Source: Anadara kagoshimensis (taxonomy: Eukaryota; Mollusca; Bivalvia; Arcoida; Arcidae). Taken from it: DNA of 64,000 nt. Numbering within the stretch: the first letter of the stretch is position 1; the number at the start of each line of letters is the position of its first letter. The position numbers were made by a program, and so were the translations under genes. The stretch spans positions 30,970,169 to 31,034,168 of the forward strand of contig CM037862.1 of NCBI GenBank assembly GCA_021292105.1, read 5' to 3'. This document shows, piece after piece, positions 13,281 to 24,215 of the stretch. Under the pieces are notes generated by a model, which saw only the letters and a list, made by a program, of their open reading frames with translations, had not been told where the DNA came from and did not search any database.

Positions 13281-13329
13281 TTAAGTCAGATGCACATCTT
13301 TGATAATCTTTTGATATATACAATACAAA

Positions 13330-14030
13330 GTAACTAAGTTTCAAAGTCTGGAAAAATGGGGAAAAAATCCTGAAATATTTCCAAAAAGTCAGGTGCATAT
13401 CTTCAATATTTATAGAAACATTCTGTGAAGTTTAAAGGTTCTTGGTTGAAAACTGTAGGAGTTGAGTTCACAAAATAGGTACCCCCAGTTCAAATACTTG
13501 CTAAAAAGTGACTAAGTTTCAAAGTCTGGAAAAATGGGGAAAAAATCTTGAAATATTTCCATAAAGTCAGGTGCACATCTTCAATATATATATAGAAACA
13601 TTCTGTGAAGTTTCAATGCTTTTGGTTGAAAACTGTAAGAGTAATTGAGTTCACAAAGTAGGTACCCCCGTTCAAAAACTTGCTAAAAAGTGACTAAGTT
13701 TCAAAGTCTGGAAAAATGGAGAAAAAATCTTGAAATATTTCCATAAAGTCAGGTGCACATCTTCAATATTTATAGAAACATTCTGTGAAGTTTCAATGCT
13801 TTTGGTTGAAAACTGTAAGAGGAGTTGAGTTCACAAAGTAGGTACCCCCGTTCAAAAACTTGCTAAAAAGTGACTAAGTTTCAAAGTCTGGAAAATGGGG
13901 GAAAAATCTTGAAATATTTCCATAAAGTCAAGTGCACATCCTCAATATGTATAGAAACATTCTGTGAAGTTTCAAGGTTTTGGTTGAAAACTGGATATGG
14001 TGTTGAGTTCACAAAGTTGGTACCCTATTT
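13330..14030 (+). repeat. ~180-bp tandem repeat, four units
   Basis: Units begin at GTAACTAAG (13330) and GTGACTAAG (13508, 13690, 13870). Each contains TTTCAAAGTCTGGAAAA, AGTCAGGTGCACATCTTC and GTTGAGTTCACAAA. It is the core array of the second pearl-like family. The equivalent array in block B has only two units (30212 and 30390). Confidence 0.9.
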
Positions 14031-15496
14031 TCCCCCGCGCCGCGCGACATTCACCATACTATAAACTGGATTTGCACTCCGTGCAACCCGGCCAAAAAAA
14101 GGCCTTGTTCTTGTAGGATCATTCCAAAATGAGGAATCTTTGAAGCAAACATGCTACAAAGTTTCAAGCAACTCCATTTATCAGTTTCAGCGTAGATGTG
14201 TTTTTGAGAAGTTTACGAAAGACAGGCACATACAGTCATGATAAAAGCTCACATGGCCTATGGCCATTTGAGCTAATTAAGACCATATGTTCAAAAAGTA
14301 AGAATACTTATGAATGTTACCACTGCAAACATGCTAACTCTCACGTATAAACAGGGGCCTCGACGACATCCCACACCCGTTTTTCCCGATTTAAAACAAA
14401 TCGTCAGTGACATATAAATATTTTATTATCAATATTATTTAACTCCTTTTGAATTTGTTCAGTTGATAGACGCTTGATCAACAAAACACTTAAACAAGAA
14501 TACGGGATCAACAATTTTTTTCAAATACGTTTTTTTCGCTTTTTTCAACATTCAAACACTTTATATTTTATACCTTGATCATACAACACTAGGTCGTTTT
14601 TCTAAGTGAAAACCCATAAGATTATTCTCAGAAGTGTGCAGTATAGTTCCCTGATCTTTAATCGAGTTTCATAAAGATATACCACTTGTCACCTGTATAA
14701 GTGAGAAATCGGCACCTTTTTTCAATATCGGGAATGCCGACACGGCACCTTTTTTCAATATCGGGAATGCCGACAGTGATAGTACTATACAAAACGGCAA
14801 TAAAATGACAAGCCGGACCCGAAAAATTCCAGGGAAAATCGCAAAGTAGAATGTCTGGCGATTTACCACTAAGTGAGTTCGCTACCACAACCAAGACCCA
14901 AAATGATGAGTCGCTTAATTGGGGCGGTTCACTGCCAAATCAGAAAAAATTTGCTCATCTTTCTTTCGGCTTCGATCATTTTATACGAATACAGTGGCAC
15001 TCCTACTCAGTGATGTACGAACTGGTTAGATTATTAATTTTTCAATTGGGTTGAGTTTATTCTTTTATCCTGCAGAGAAATTCATCGCAAGAAAAGGTTC
15101 ACCACGAATACATTTTATCATGACATGTGGCTGCTATCAAAGATTTCGGTATTGTGCGTGAGAGTAACGTATTACGGCCCAAATCACTCTCTCAAGCCAA
15201 ACATTCACTATTAGACCAAAATGAAATTTGGGGAAAACGGAGACTGGAATAGAAAGCCTAACATGAATGTTTTACACCGATATACATGTAGTTATATTAT
15301 AAGCACGAAGCCCTCTGGTATGGTACCATTCTGATTTATGGATAACGAGTGGCCTTCAAGGCAAGCGACAATTCAACACCGCGGCTCACACAAAAGATAA
15401 AAGTTGCAAGAAACTTGCTTTTATGGTTGTTGCTGCTTAAAAAGCAAATTTGATCTATTATGAGCTTGCAAATATCCAATTAAAAGTTCAAATTTA

Positions 15497-18400
15497 AACA
15501 AGAGGCCCATGGGCCTTAATGCTCACCTGAGGAAGAGTACATATCTTATGCAGAGGTTCAATGGCCAATGACATTAATAAAAGACAATATCAAAATTTTC
15601 AGCAGTAAGGGCCAATAATATGCAAGTATTTTTGCAAATTAATTATAATAATTATTATATAAGTATGCTATATATAACATATTTAAAGTCTAGCTACAAT
15701 ATATTATTTATAAACAGCTAAAACATCTGTATATTAAAATGTGCATTAGGCCAATACCTACAATATTCCAATATACATGCCTATACAAAGAGTTTAAAGT
15801 TTTTGAGATAATTAACCATTTAAGTATTCGTTTGCATCTAAGACCTTGACCTTTGAACCTATGACCTTCATTCATATATCAAAATGATTGTTGTGCAAAA
15901 GCCTACAATATTCCAATATACATGCCTATACAAAAAGTTTATAGTTTTTGAGATAATTAACCATTTAAGTATTTGTTTGCATCTATGACCTTGACCTTTG
16001 AACCTATGACCTTCATTCATATATCAAAATGATCAATAGGCCAATACCTACAACATTCTAATATACATGCCTACACAAAAAGTTTATAGTTTCTGAGATA
16101 ATTAACCATTTAAGTATTAGTTTGCATCTATGACCTTGACCTTTGAACCTATGAACTTCATTCATATATCAAAATAATCGTTGTGCAAATGCCTACAATA
16201 TTCAAATATACATGCCTATACAAAAAGTTTATAGTTTTTGAGATAATTAACCATTTAAATATTCGTTTGCAGCTATGACCTTGACCTTTGAACCTATGAC
16301 CTTCATTCATATATCAAAATGATCGTTAGGCCAATACCTACAATATTCCAATATACATGCCTATACAAAAAGTTTATAGTTTTTGAGATAATTAACCTTT
16401 TAAGTATTCGTTCAATTCTATGGCCTTGACCTTTGAACCTATGACCTTCTTTCATATATCAAAATGATCATTAGGCCAATACCTACAATATTCCAATATA
16501 CATGCCTATACAAAAAGTTTATAGTTTTTGAGATAATTAACCATTTAAGTATTCGTTCGTGTCTTTGACCTTGACCTTTGAATCCATGACCTTAATCTAT
16601 ATATCAAAATGATCGTTAAATCAATTCCTACAACATTGTATTATACATGTCTATACAAAAAGCTTATAGGTTTTAAGATAATTAACCATTTCAGTATTCT
16701 TTCGCATCTGTGACCTTGACCTTTAAACGCATGACATTAATCTATATATCAAAATGATCGTTAAATCAAAACCTACAATATTCTAATATACATGTTTATA
16801 CAAAAAGTTTATAGTTTTTGAGATAATTAACCATTTCAGTATTCTTTCGCATTTGTGACCTTGACCTTTGAAACCATGACAGTAAACTATATATCAAAAT
16901 GATCGTTAAATCAAAACCTACAATATTCAAATATACATGTCTATACAAAAAGTTAATAGTTTTCGAGATAATTACCATTTTGGTACACTTTCGCATCTGT
17001 GACCTTGACCTTTGAACCCATGACCTTAATCTATATATAAAAATGATCGTTAAATCAATTCCTACAATATTGCAATATACATGTCTATACAAAAAGCTTA
17101 TAGTTTTTTTTAGATAATTAACCATTTCAGTATTCTTTCACATCTGTGACCTTGACCTTTGAACCCATGACATTAATCTATATATCAAAATGATCGTTAA
17201 ATCAAGACCTACAATATTCGAATATACATGTCTATACAAAAAGTTTATAGTTTTCGAGATAATTAACCATTTTGGTACACTTTCGCATCTGTGACCTTAA
17301 CCTTTGAACCCATGACCTTAATCTATATCTAAAAATGATCGTTAAATCAATTCCTACAATATTGTAATATACATGTCTATACAAAAAGCTTATAGTTTTT
17401 TTTTAGATAATTAACCATTTCAGTATTCTTTTGCATCTGTGACCTTGACCTTTGAACCCATGACATTAATCTATATATCAAAATGATCGTTAAATCAAAA
17501 CCTACAATATTCGAATATACATGTCTATACAAAAAGTTAAAAGTTTTCGAGATAATTAACCATTTATGTATTGATTTGCATCTGTGACCTTGACCTTTGA
17601 ACCCATGACCTTAATCTACATATCAAAATGATCGTTAAATCAATTCCTACAATATTGTAATATACATGTTTATACAAAAAGTTAATAGTTTTCTAGATAA
17701 TTAACCATTTCGGTATTCTTTCGCATCTGTGACCTTGACCTTTGAACCCATGACCTTTATCTATATATCAAAAAGATCGTTAAATCAATTCCTTCAATAT
17801 TGTAATATACATGTCTATACAAAAAGTTTATAGTTTTCGAGATAATTAACCATTTTGGTATTGTTTTGCATCTGTGACCTTGACCTTTGAACCCATGACC
17901 TTTATTAATATATCAAAATGACCATTGTGCCATTACCTACAATATTCTAATACAGTATATGCCTATACAAAAAGTTAATAGTTTTGCAGATAATCAACTA
18001 TAACGGAAATAGTTGTGCATCCTTGACCTTGACCTTTGAACTCATGACCTTGATCTATGTATCAAAATGATCATAATGTCAATACCTACAATTAACTGAA
18101 AATCCCATGCCATTATCACCTGAAATGTTTAAAAAATAGCATTTTTTATCAAAGGTCAAAAACAGGGAAATGACCTTGACCTTTGACCTTGACATCTTTT
18201 GGAAGAAAATAGCAAGACAAGATCAACAGTGAAAACTCCATACAATTATCTTCAGCTGTTATTAAGTTATAACAATAAATGTCTCATTTTCAAAATTACA
18301 TAATTTTACGTAAAAAACGTGTAACCTATTGTTCGTTCAATTTTCATGAAAAACACAATTTTAATGTCCCCAGGTATGCTGAATCTAAATATCTAATCAA

Positions 18401-18675
18401 AATTTGCCTGCACGTTTTGGTTTCAGAGAAGAAGATTTTTTTTGTCTTTTTGCTATTTTTAGTAATGGCGGCCATCTTGTTGGGCGTGGCCAAACCCCGA
18501 ACACAATTTTAAAGGCTGTTACCCAGGCATGATAATCGCCAAGTTTCATCAAATTTGCCCCAGTAGTTTTGGAGGAGAAGATTAAAATGTAAAGTTTACA
18601 CACGACGGATGACGGACGACGAACGGTAATAGATTGCAATAGCTCATCTGAGCCTTTGGCCCAGGTGAGCTAAAA
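15497..18675 (+). mobile_element. Pearl-type (Helentron-associated) element E1
   Basis: Starts AACAAGAGGCCCATGGGCCT (containing the palindrome AGGCCCATGGGCCT), then GCTCACCTGAG. It ends with a short ACG-rich tract and a hairpin-forming terminus, GATTGCAATAGCTCATCTGA then GCC, TTGGCCCAGGTGAGC, TAAAA. Between lies a tandem core of roughly 16 units of about 145 bp from 15843 to 18180, each with TGACCTTGACCTTTGAACC. This architecture (left region, tandem core, ACGG-type microsatellite, right region with inverted GCTCACCTG/CAGGTGAGC) matches the pearl elements described in bivalves. It has no coding capacity; ORFs such as 18279-18512 are antisense-symmetric accidents of the right region. Confidence 0.85.
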
Positions 18676-18722
18676 ATGCCTCTTCCTCTTTAAAATGACG
18701 TCTTTTCTGTAAATATGCCTAG

Positions 18723-18778
<56 letters not shown>
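18676..18778. repeat. Short spacer and (TA)n microsatellite
   Basis: About 50 bp of unremarkable sequence is followed by an uninterrupted TA run from about 18727 to 18778, immediately left of a truncated copy of the palindromic Y repeat. Confidence 0.9.
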
Positions 18779-18783
<5 letters not shown>

Positions 18784-19200
18784 CAAGCTTGTGCAAATGT
18801 TGAGTCAACTCGGGACAATATTTCACAATATCAGTTCAATAACCCTTTTATTATATAGCAAAATAAATTTTGGTTACCTACCACTAGTATTTTATCTAAA
18901 ATACCATTTTGTCTTACACTACATCAATATCGCACTAGTTCTTGTATACGGATATAAGAACTAGTGCAACAGACAACAACACAGCCATGACGTTGTCAGC
19001 CATGTAACAACAATCATATGACATCATAAATAACAGCGTCATGGAACAAAGTGTGCAATATGAAAAATTGATTCAGGAAACGTCGGACTGGAACAAAGTT
19101 TGTGTGCAAATATCGATATATATTGCACGCTAATACCTCGGGATTTATCGTTTAATTTCTATGCGATGCATATATTGCTATATAATAAATATATATATAT
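18779..19200 (-). mobile_element. Truncated copy of palindromic repeat Y (Y1)
   Basis: This segment is the reverse complement of part of the element at 46392-46965, with shared blocks such as GAGTCAACTCGGGACAATAT and GATTTATCGTTTAATTTCTA. It keeps the hairpin GCACTAGTTCTTG / ATAAGAACTAGTGC. Compared with the full copy it lacks the terminal inverted repeats and one arm of the 35-bp stem. TA microsatellites flank both sides. Confidence 0.75.
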
Positions 19201-19530
19201 ATATATTAAAACATAGATAAAAACATGCTAACAATACAAGGATAGTATGAAGTGAAATATTGGAATTGAAATATTGGGCTCCACCGCTCCTCTATATAAG
19301 TCTATTTATAACAATGCAACTAAGTCGCTTTAAAACATGTAAACAAGTGAAAACTTGAGTCCCCAAGGCTTCGGGATAAATGTGTTTTACTGTACATATA
19401 TATAATTATATATTCTTACCTATCATAAGTCTGATTATACAATTCTGCCATTATTTCTATATCTACATCACGGAAAACTGACCAATCTATAATTACAAAA
19501 ATAAAAATTCAAACATTTTTTTTAAAATCA
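19201..19530. other. Intergenic/intronic sequence, nothing recognised
   Basis: AT-rich sequence with short TA runs. No open frame, splice-bounded exon or known repeat was seen. Confidence 0.6.
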
Positions 19531-20058
19531 AACAAGAGGCCCAATAGGGCCTGTACCGCTCACCTGGGTCGTTAACAGCAAAAAACACAATACTACATTT
19601 AAGGAGCAATAACTCTGATGTGGATATTTAGATATTTATGAAACTCGCATCTGTGAAATTGACCTTCGAACCAATGACCATAATCTATATATTAAAATGA
19701 TCATTGTATCAATACCAACAATATTCTAATATACATACTAATACAAAAAGTTCATAGTTTTCAAGATAATGAACCATTTCAGTATTCTTTCACATCTGTG
19801 ACCTTGACCTTTGAACCAATGACCTTAATCTATATATCAAAATGATCGTTGTATCAATACCAACAATTTTCTAATATACATGATTATATAAAAAGTTTAT
19901 AATTTTCGAGATAATTAACCATTTTGGTATTGATTTGCTACTGTCACCTTGACCTTAAAACCACTGACCTAAATCTATATATCAAAATGATCGTTACATC
20001 AAAACCAACAACATTCCAATTTACATGCCTATATAAAAAGTTTATAGTTTTCAAGATA

Positions 20059-21521
20059 ACAAGAATCAAAAACAAACATACTTATCCATTTCCGAATCAC
20101 AATCCAGAAGCAAAGTAAAAACTTTGGAACTGACAAGTTAGGTTAGACACGTGAACTTCCACCAGGGAAGTGAGGCCGGGTGCTCCGGAAGGGTAAGCAC
20201 CTCCTGTTTAGCTAGCTACACCCGTCACGTGTGTAATCAAAATTGTGTGAAAAGAATAGAATTCCTGGGTCCCCCGCCGGTCACCCATAACTCCAACAAA
20301 AAGTATCGACCAATGCTGATTTTCAAATTTGACCAAGGTATTAGTGGTATAAATATTTGGTATAAATTTAATGAAAACTGTCAAAATTTGTAGGCATGAG
20401 AGCGCTTACAATGTCAAGTTTTGGATAAAACGAGTCATTATTGTGGTCAAAGTCCATAACTCCAACAAAAAGTATCGACCAATGTTGATTTTCGAACTTG
20501 ACCAAGGTATTAGTGATATAAACACTTGGTATAAATTTCATGAAATTTCGTCAAAATTTGTAGACATGAGAGCGCTTACAAGGTCAATTTTTGGATAAAA
20601 TTGAGTCCCATAACTCCAACAAAAAGTATCGACCAAGGCTGATTTTCGATCTTGTTCAAGGTATTAGTGGTATAAACATTTGGTATAAATTTCATGTAAA
20701 TTCGTCAAAATTTGTAGGCATGAGAGCGCTTACAAGGTCAATTTTTGGATAAAATGGAGTCATTATTGTGGTCAAAGTCCCATAACTCCAACAAAAAGTA
20801 TCGACCAAAGCTGATTTTCAAACATGACCAAGGTATTAGTGGTATAAACAGTTGGTATAAATTTAATTAAAATCCGTCAAAATTTGTAGGCATGAGAGCG
20901 CTTACAATGTCAAGTTTTGGATAAAACGGAGTCATTATTGTGGTCAAAGTCCCATAACTCCAACAAAAAGTATAGACCAATGCTGATTTTCGAACTTGAA
21001 CAAGGTATTAGTGATATAAACATTTGGTATAAATTTCATGAAAATCTGTCAAAATTTGTAGGCATGAGAGCGCTTACAAGGTCAATTTTTGGATAAAACA
21101 GAGTCATTATTGTGGTCAAAGTCCCATAACTCCAACAAAAAGTATCGACCAATGCTGATTTATGAACTTAACGAAGGTATTAGTGATATAAACATTTGGT
21201 ATAAATTTCATGTAAATCCGTCAAAATTTGTAGGCATGAGAGTGCTTACAAGGTCAAGTTTTGGATAAAACAAAGTCATTATTGTGGTCAAAGTCCCATA
21301 ACTCCAACAAAAAGTATCGACCAATGCTGATTTTCAAACTTGACCAAGGTATTAGTGGTATAAACATTTGGTATAAATTTCATGAAAATCCGTCAAAATT
21401 TGTAGGCATGAGAGCGCTTACAAAAAAGTGTGACAGACGGAAACATGGACGCACGGATGCACGGACACACGGACGGACGCCCGGCATTTCTATGTCCCCG
21501 CTCCGCATTGCGGCGGGGGAC
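20059..21521 (+). mobile_element. Nested tandem-core element with GC hairpin terminus
   Basis: Seven units of about 169 bp start at CATAACTCC (20286, 20455, 20609, 20781, 20953, 21125, 21297), each containing AACAAAAAGTATCGACCAA and GGCATGAGAGCGCTTACAA. They are followed by an ACGG-rich tract (GCACGGATGCACGGACACAC) and a terminal hairpin CCCCGCTCCGCATT / GCGGCGGGG. The tandem core, ACGG tract and 3' GC hairpin suggest another rolling-circle (Helitron/Helentron-derived) non-autonomous family. It sits inside a core unit of E2. The exact left boundary is uncertain by a few bases. The ORF at 20151-20393 has no recognisable domain. Confidence 0.75.
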
Positions 21522-21636
21522 AATTAACCATTTTGGTGTTGTTTTGCTATTGTGACCTTGACCTTTGGACCCATGACCTTTTTCTATACATAAAAATACA
21601 GCTGTTATTAAGTTATAACAATAAATGTCTCATTTT

Positions 21637-23825
21637 AACAAGAGGCCCATGGGCCTTAACGCTCACCTGAAGAAGAGTACATATCTTATGCAGAGGTTCA
21701 ATGGTCAATGACATTAATAAAAGAGAATATCAAAATTTTCAGCAGTAAGGGCCAATAATATGCAAGTATTTTTGCAAATTAATTATAATAATTATTATAT
21801 AAGTATGCTATATATAACATATTTAAAGTCTAGCTACAATATATTATTTATAAACAGCTAAAACATCTGTATATTAAAATGTGCATTAGGCCAATACCTA
21901 CAGTATTCCAATATACATGCCTATACAAAGAGTTTATAGTTTTTGAGATAATTAACCATTTAAGTATTCGTTTGCATCTATGACCTTGACCTTTAAACCT
22001 ATGACCTTCATTCATATATCAAAATTATTGTTGTGCAAATGCCTACAATATTCCAATGTACATGCCTATACAAAAAGTTTATAGTTTTTGAGATAATTAA
22101 CCATTTAAGTATTCATTCGCGTCTATGACCTTGACCTTTGAACCTATGACCTTCATTCATATATCAAAATGATTGTTGTGCAAATGCCTACAATATTCCA
22201 ATATACATGCCTATACAAACAGTTTATAGTTTTTGAGATAATTAACCATTTAAGTATTCATTTGCATCTATAACCTTGACCATTGAACCTATGACCTTCA
22301 TTCATATATCACAATGATCATTAGGCCAATACATACCTTATTCCAATATACATGCCTATACAAACAGTTTATAGTTTTTGAGATAATTAACCTTTTAAGT
22401 ATTCATTTGCACCTATGACCTTGACCTTTGAACCTATGACCTTCATTCATATATCAAAATGATCGATAGGCCAATACCTACAATATTCTAATATATATGC
22501 CTATACAAAAAGTTTATAGTTTCTGAGATAATTAACCATTTAAGTATTAGTTTGCATCTATGACCTTGACCTTTGAACCTATGAACTTCATTTATATATC
22601 AAAATGATTGTTGTGCAAATGCCTACAATATTCTAATATACATGCCTATACAAAAAGTTTATAGTTTTTGAGATAATTAACCATTTAAGTATTCGTTCGC
22701 AGCTATGACCTTGACCTTTGAACCTATGACCTTCATTCATATATCAAAATGATCGTTAGACCAATACCTACAATATTCCAATATACATGCCTATACAAAA
22801 AGTTTATAGCTTTTGAGATAATTAACCATTTAAGTATTCGTTCAATTCTATGACCTTGACCTTTGAACCTATGACCTTCATTCATATATCAAAATGATCA
22901 TTAGGCCAATACCTACAATATTCCAATATACATGCCTTTACAAAAAGTTTATAGTTTTTGAGATAATTAACCATTTAAGTATTCGTTCGCGTCTATGACC
23001 TTGACCTTTGAACCTATGACCTTTATCTATATATCAAAATTATCGTTAGGCTAATACCTACAATATTCCAATATACATGCCTATACAAGAAGTTTATAGT
23101 TTTTGAGATAATTAACTATGTTGGTATTCTTGGCCATCTGTGACCTTGACCTTTGAACTCATGACCCTGATCTATTTATCAAAATGATCGTCATGTTAAT
23201 ACCTACAAATAACTGAAAATCCTACGCCATTTTCACGAGAAATGTTAAAAAAATAGCATTTTTTATCAAGGTCAAAAACTGGGACATGACCTTGACCTTC
23301 GACCTTGACATCAATTGGAAGAAAATTGCAAGACAAGATCAACAGTGAAAACTCCATACAATTATCTTCAGCCGTTATGAAGTTATAACAATAAATGTCT
23401 CATTTTAAAAATTACGTAATTTTACGCAAAAAACGCGTAACCTATTTTTCGTCTAATTTTCATGAAAAACACAATTTTTATGTTCCCAGGTATGCTGAAT
23501 CCAAATATCCAATCAAAATTTGCCTGCACCTTTTGGTTTCAGAGAAGAAGATTTTTTTGTCTTTTTGCTATTTTTAGTAACAGCGGCCATCTTGTTGGGC
23601 GTGGCCAAACCCCGAACACAATTTTGAAAGGCTGCTACCCAGGCATGATAATCACTAAGTTTCGTCAAATATGGCCCAGTAGTTTTGGAGGAGAAGATTA
23701 AAATGTAAAGTTTACACACGACGGACGACGGACGACGCACGACGCACGACGGACGACGGACGACGCACGACGGACGGTGATAGATTGCAATAGCTCATCT
23801 GAGCCTTTGGCTCAGGTGAGCTAAA
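21637..23825 (+). mobile_element. Pearl-type element E3, nested in E2
   Basis: A complete element. It opens AACAAGAGGCCCATGGGCCT and closes with an ACGACGG-rich tract (about 23718-23777) plus CTCATCTGAGCC, TTTGG, CTCAGGTGAGCTAAAA. The left 250 bp are nearly identical to E1. About nine or ten core units of ~145 bp lie at 21970-23300. The host site is TCATTTT|AAAATTACAT within the right region of E2. E3 therefore moved after E2 was in place. Confidence 0.85.
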
Positions 23826-24215
23826 AATTACATAATTTTACGCAAAAAACGTGTAACCTATTTTTCGTCCAATTTTCATGAAAAACACAATTTTAATGTA
23901 TCTAGGTATCCTGAATCCAAAAATCTAATCAAAATTTGCCTGCACCTTTTGGTTTCAGAGAAGAAGATTTTTTGTCTTTTGGCTATTTATAGTAACGGCA
24001 GCCATATTGTTGGGCGTGGTCAAACCCCAAACACAGTTTTGAAAGCCTGTTACCCACGCATAATAATCACCAAGTTTCATCAAATTTGCTTTAGTAGTTT
24101 TGGAGGAGAAGATTAAAATGTAAAGTTTACGCACGACACACGACGGACGACGAACTACAGACGACAGACAGTGATAGATAGCAATAGCTCATCTTTGGCT
24201 CAGGTGAGCTAAAAA

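Larger units (their letters stand above)
10571..14276 (+). mobile_element. Second pearl-like element family, copy A
   Basis: The left end reads GGGCTCAAAGGGGCC followed by GAATTGCTCACCTGG. The right end reads AAAGCTCACATGGCC followed by TATGGCCATTTGAGC. Both ends resemble the termini of the pearl elements nearby (GCTCACCTG at the left, GAGC before TAA at the right), and a tandem core of ~180-bp units lies between them, as in pearl elements. It lies inside duplicated block A and its counterpart in block B is 29765-30716. The element boundaries are inferred from those motifs only. Confidence 0.6.
9907..15498. repeat. Duplicated block, copy A (interrupted)
   Basis: Begins AATCAAAGCACCGAAGGTGC, which contains a small GCACC-GAA-GGTGC hairpin, and is colinear with 29101-31821 at high identity. 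Relative to copy B it carries the TTAA-flanked insertion at 10987-13280, four instead of two units of a ~180-bp tandem repeat, a duplicated 33-bp segment near 14711-14775, and about 66 extra bases near 14830-14900. Similarity stops at 15498, where a pearl element starts. It may be a large non-autonomous element or a segmental duplication. ORFs inside (for example 10288-10515 and 10565-10933) are not recognised and are not conserved beyond the duplication. Confidence 0.85.
19531..24215 (+). mobile_element. Pearl-type element E2, split by two nested insertions
   Basis: Left end AACAAGAGGCCCAATAGGGC then CTGTACCGCTCACCTGG. Core units occupy about 19650-20058, the core resumes at 21522-21636, and the right region runs 23826-24215, ending GGCTCAGGTGAGCTAAAA. 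The two breaks are explained by insertions at 20059-21521 and 21637-23825. Joining the flanks restores the usual core (GATAA then TTAACCATTTTGG) and the usual right region (TGTCTCATTTT then AAAATTACATAATTTTACG), as seen uninterrupted in E1 near 18280. Confidence 0.8.

Noticed and set aside
16796..17125. 109-codon minus-strand ORF in the pearl core
   Set aside because: Repeat-derived, no domain, and absent in neighbouring units because of indels.
20151..21527. Series of plus-strand ORFs with SNKKYRPMLIF
   Set aside because: They are readings of the ~169-bp tandem core; each is short and frame changes between units.
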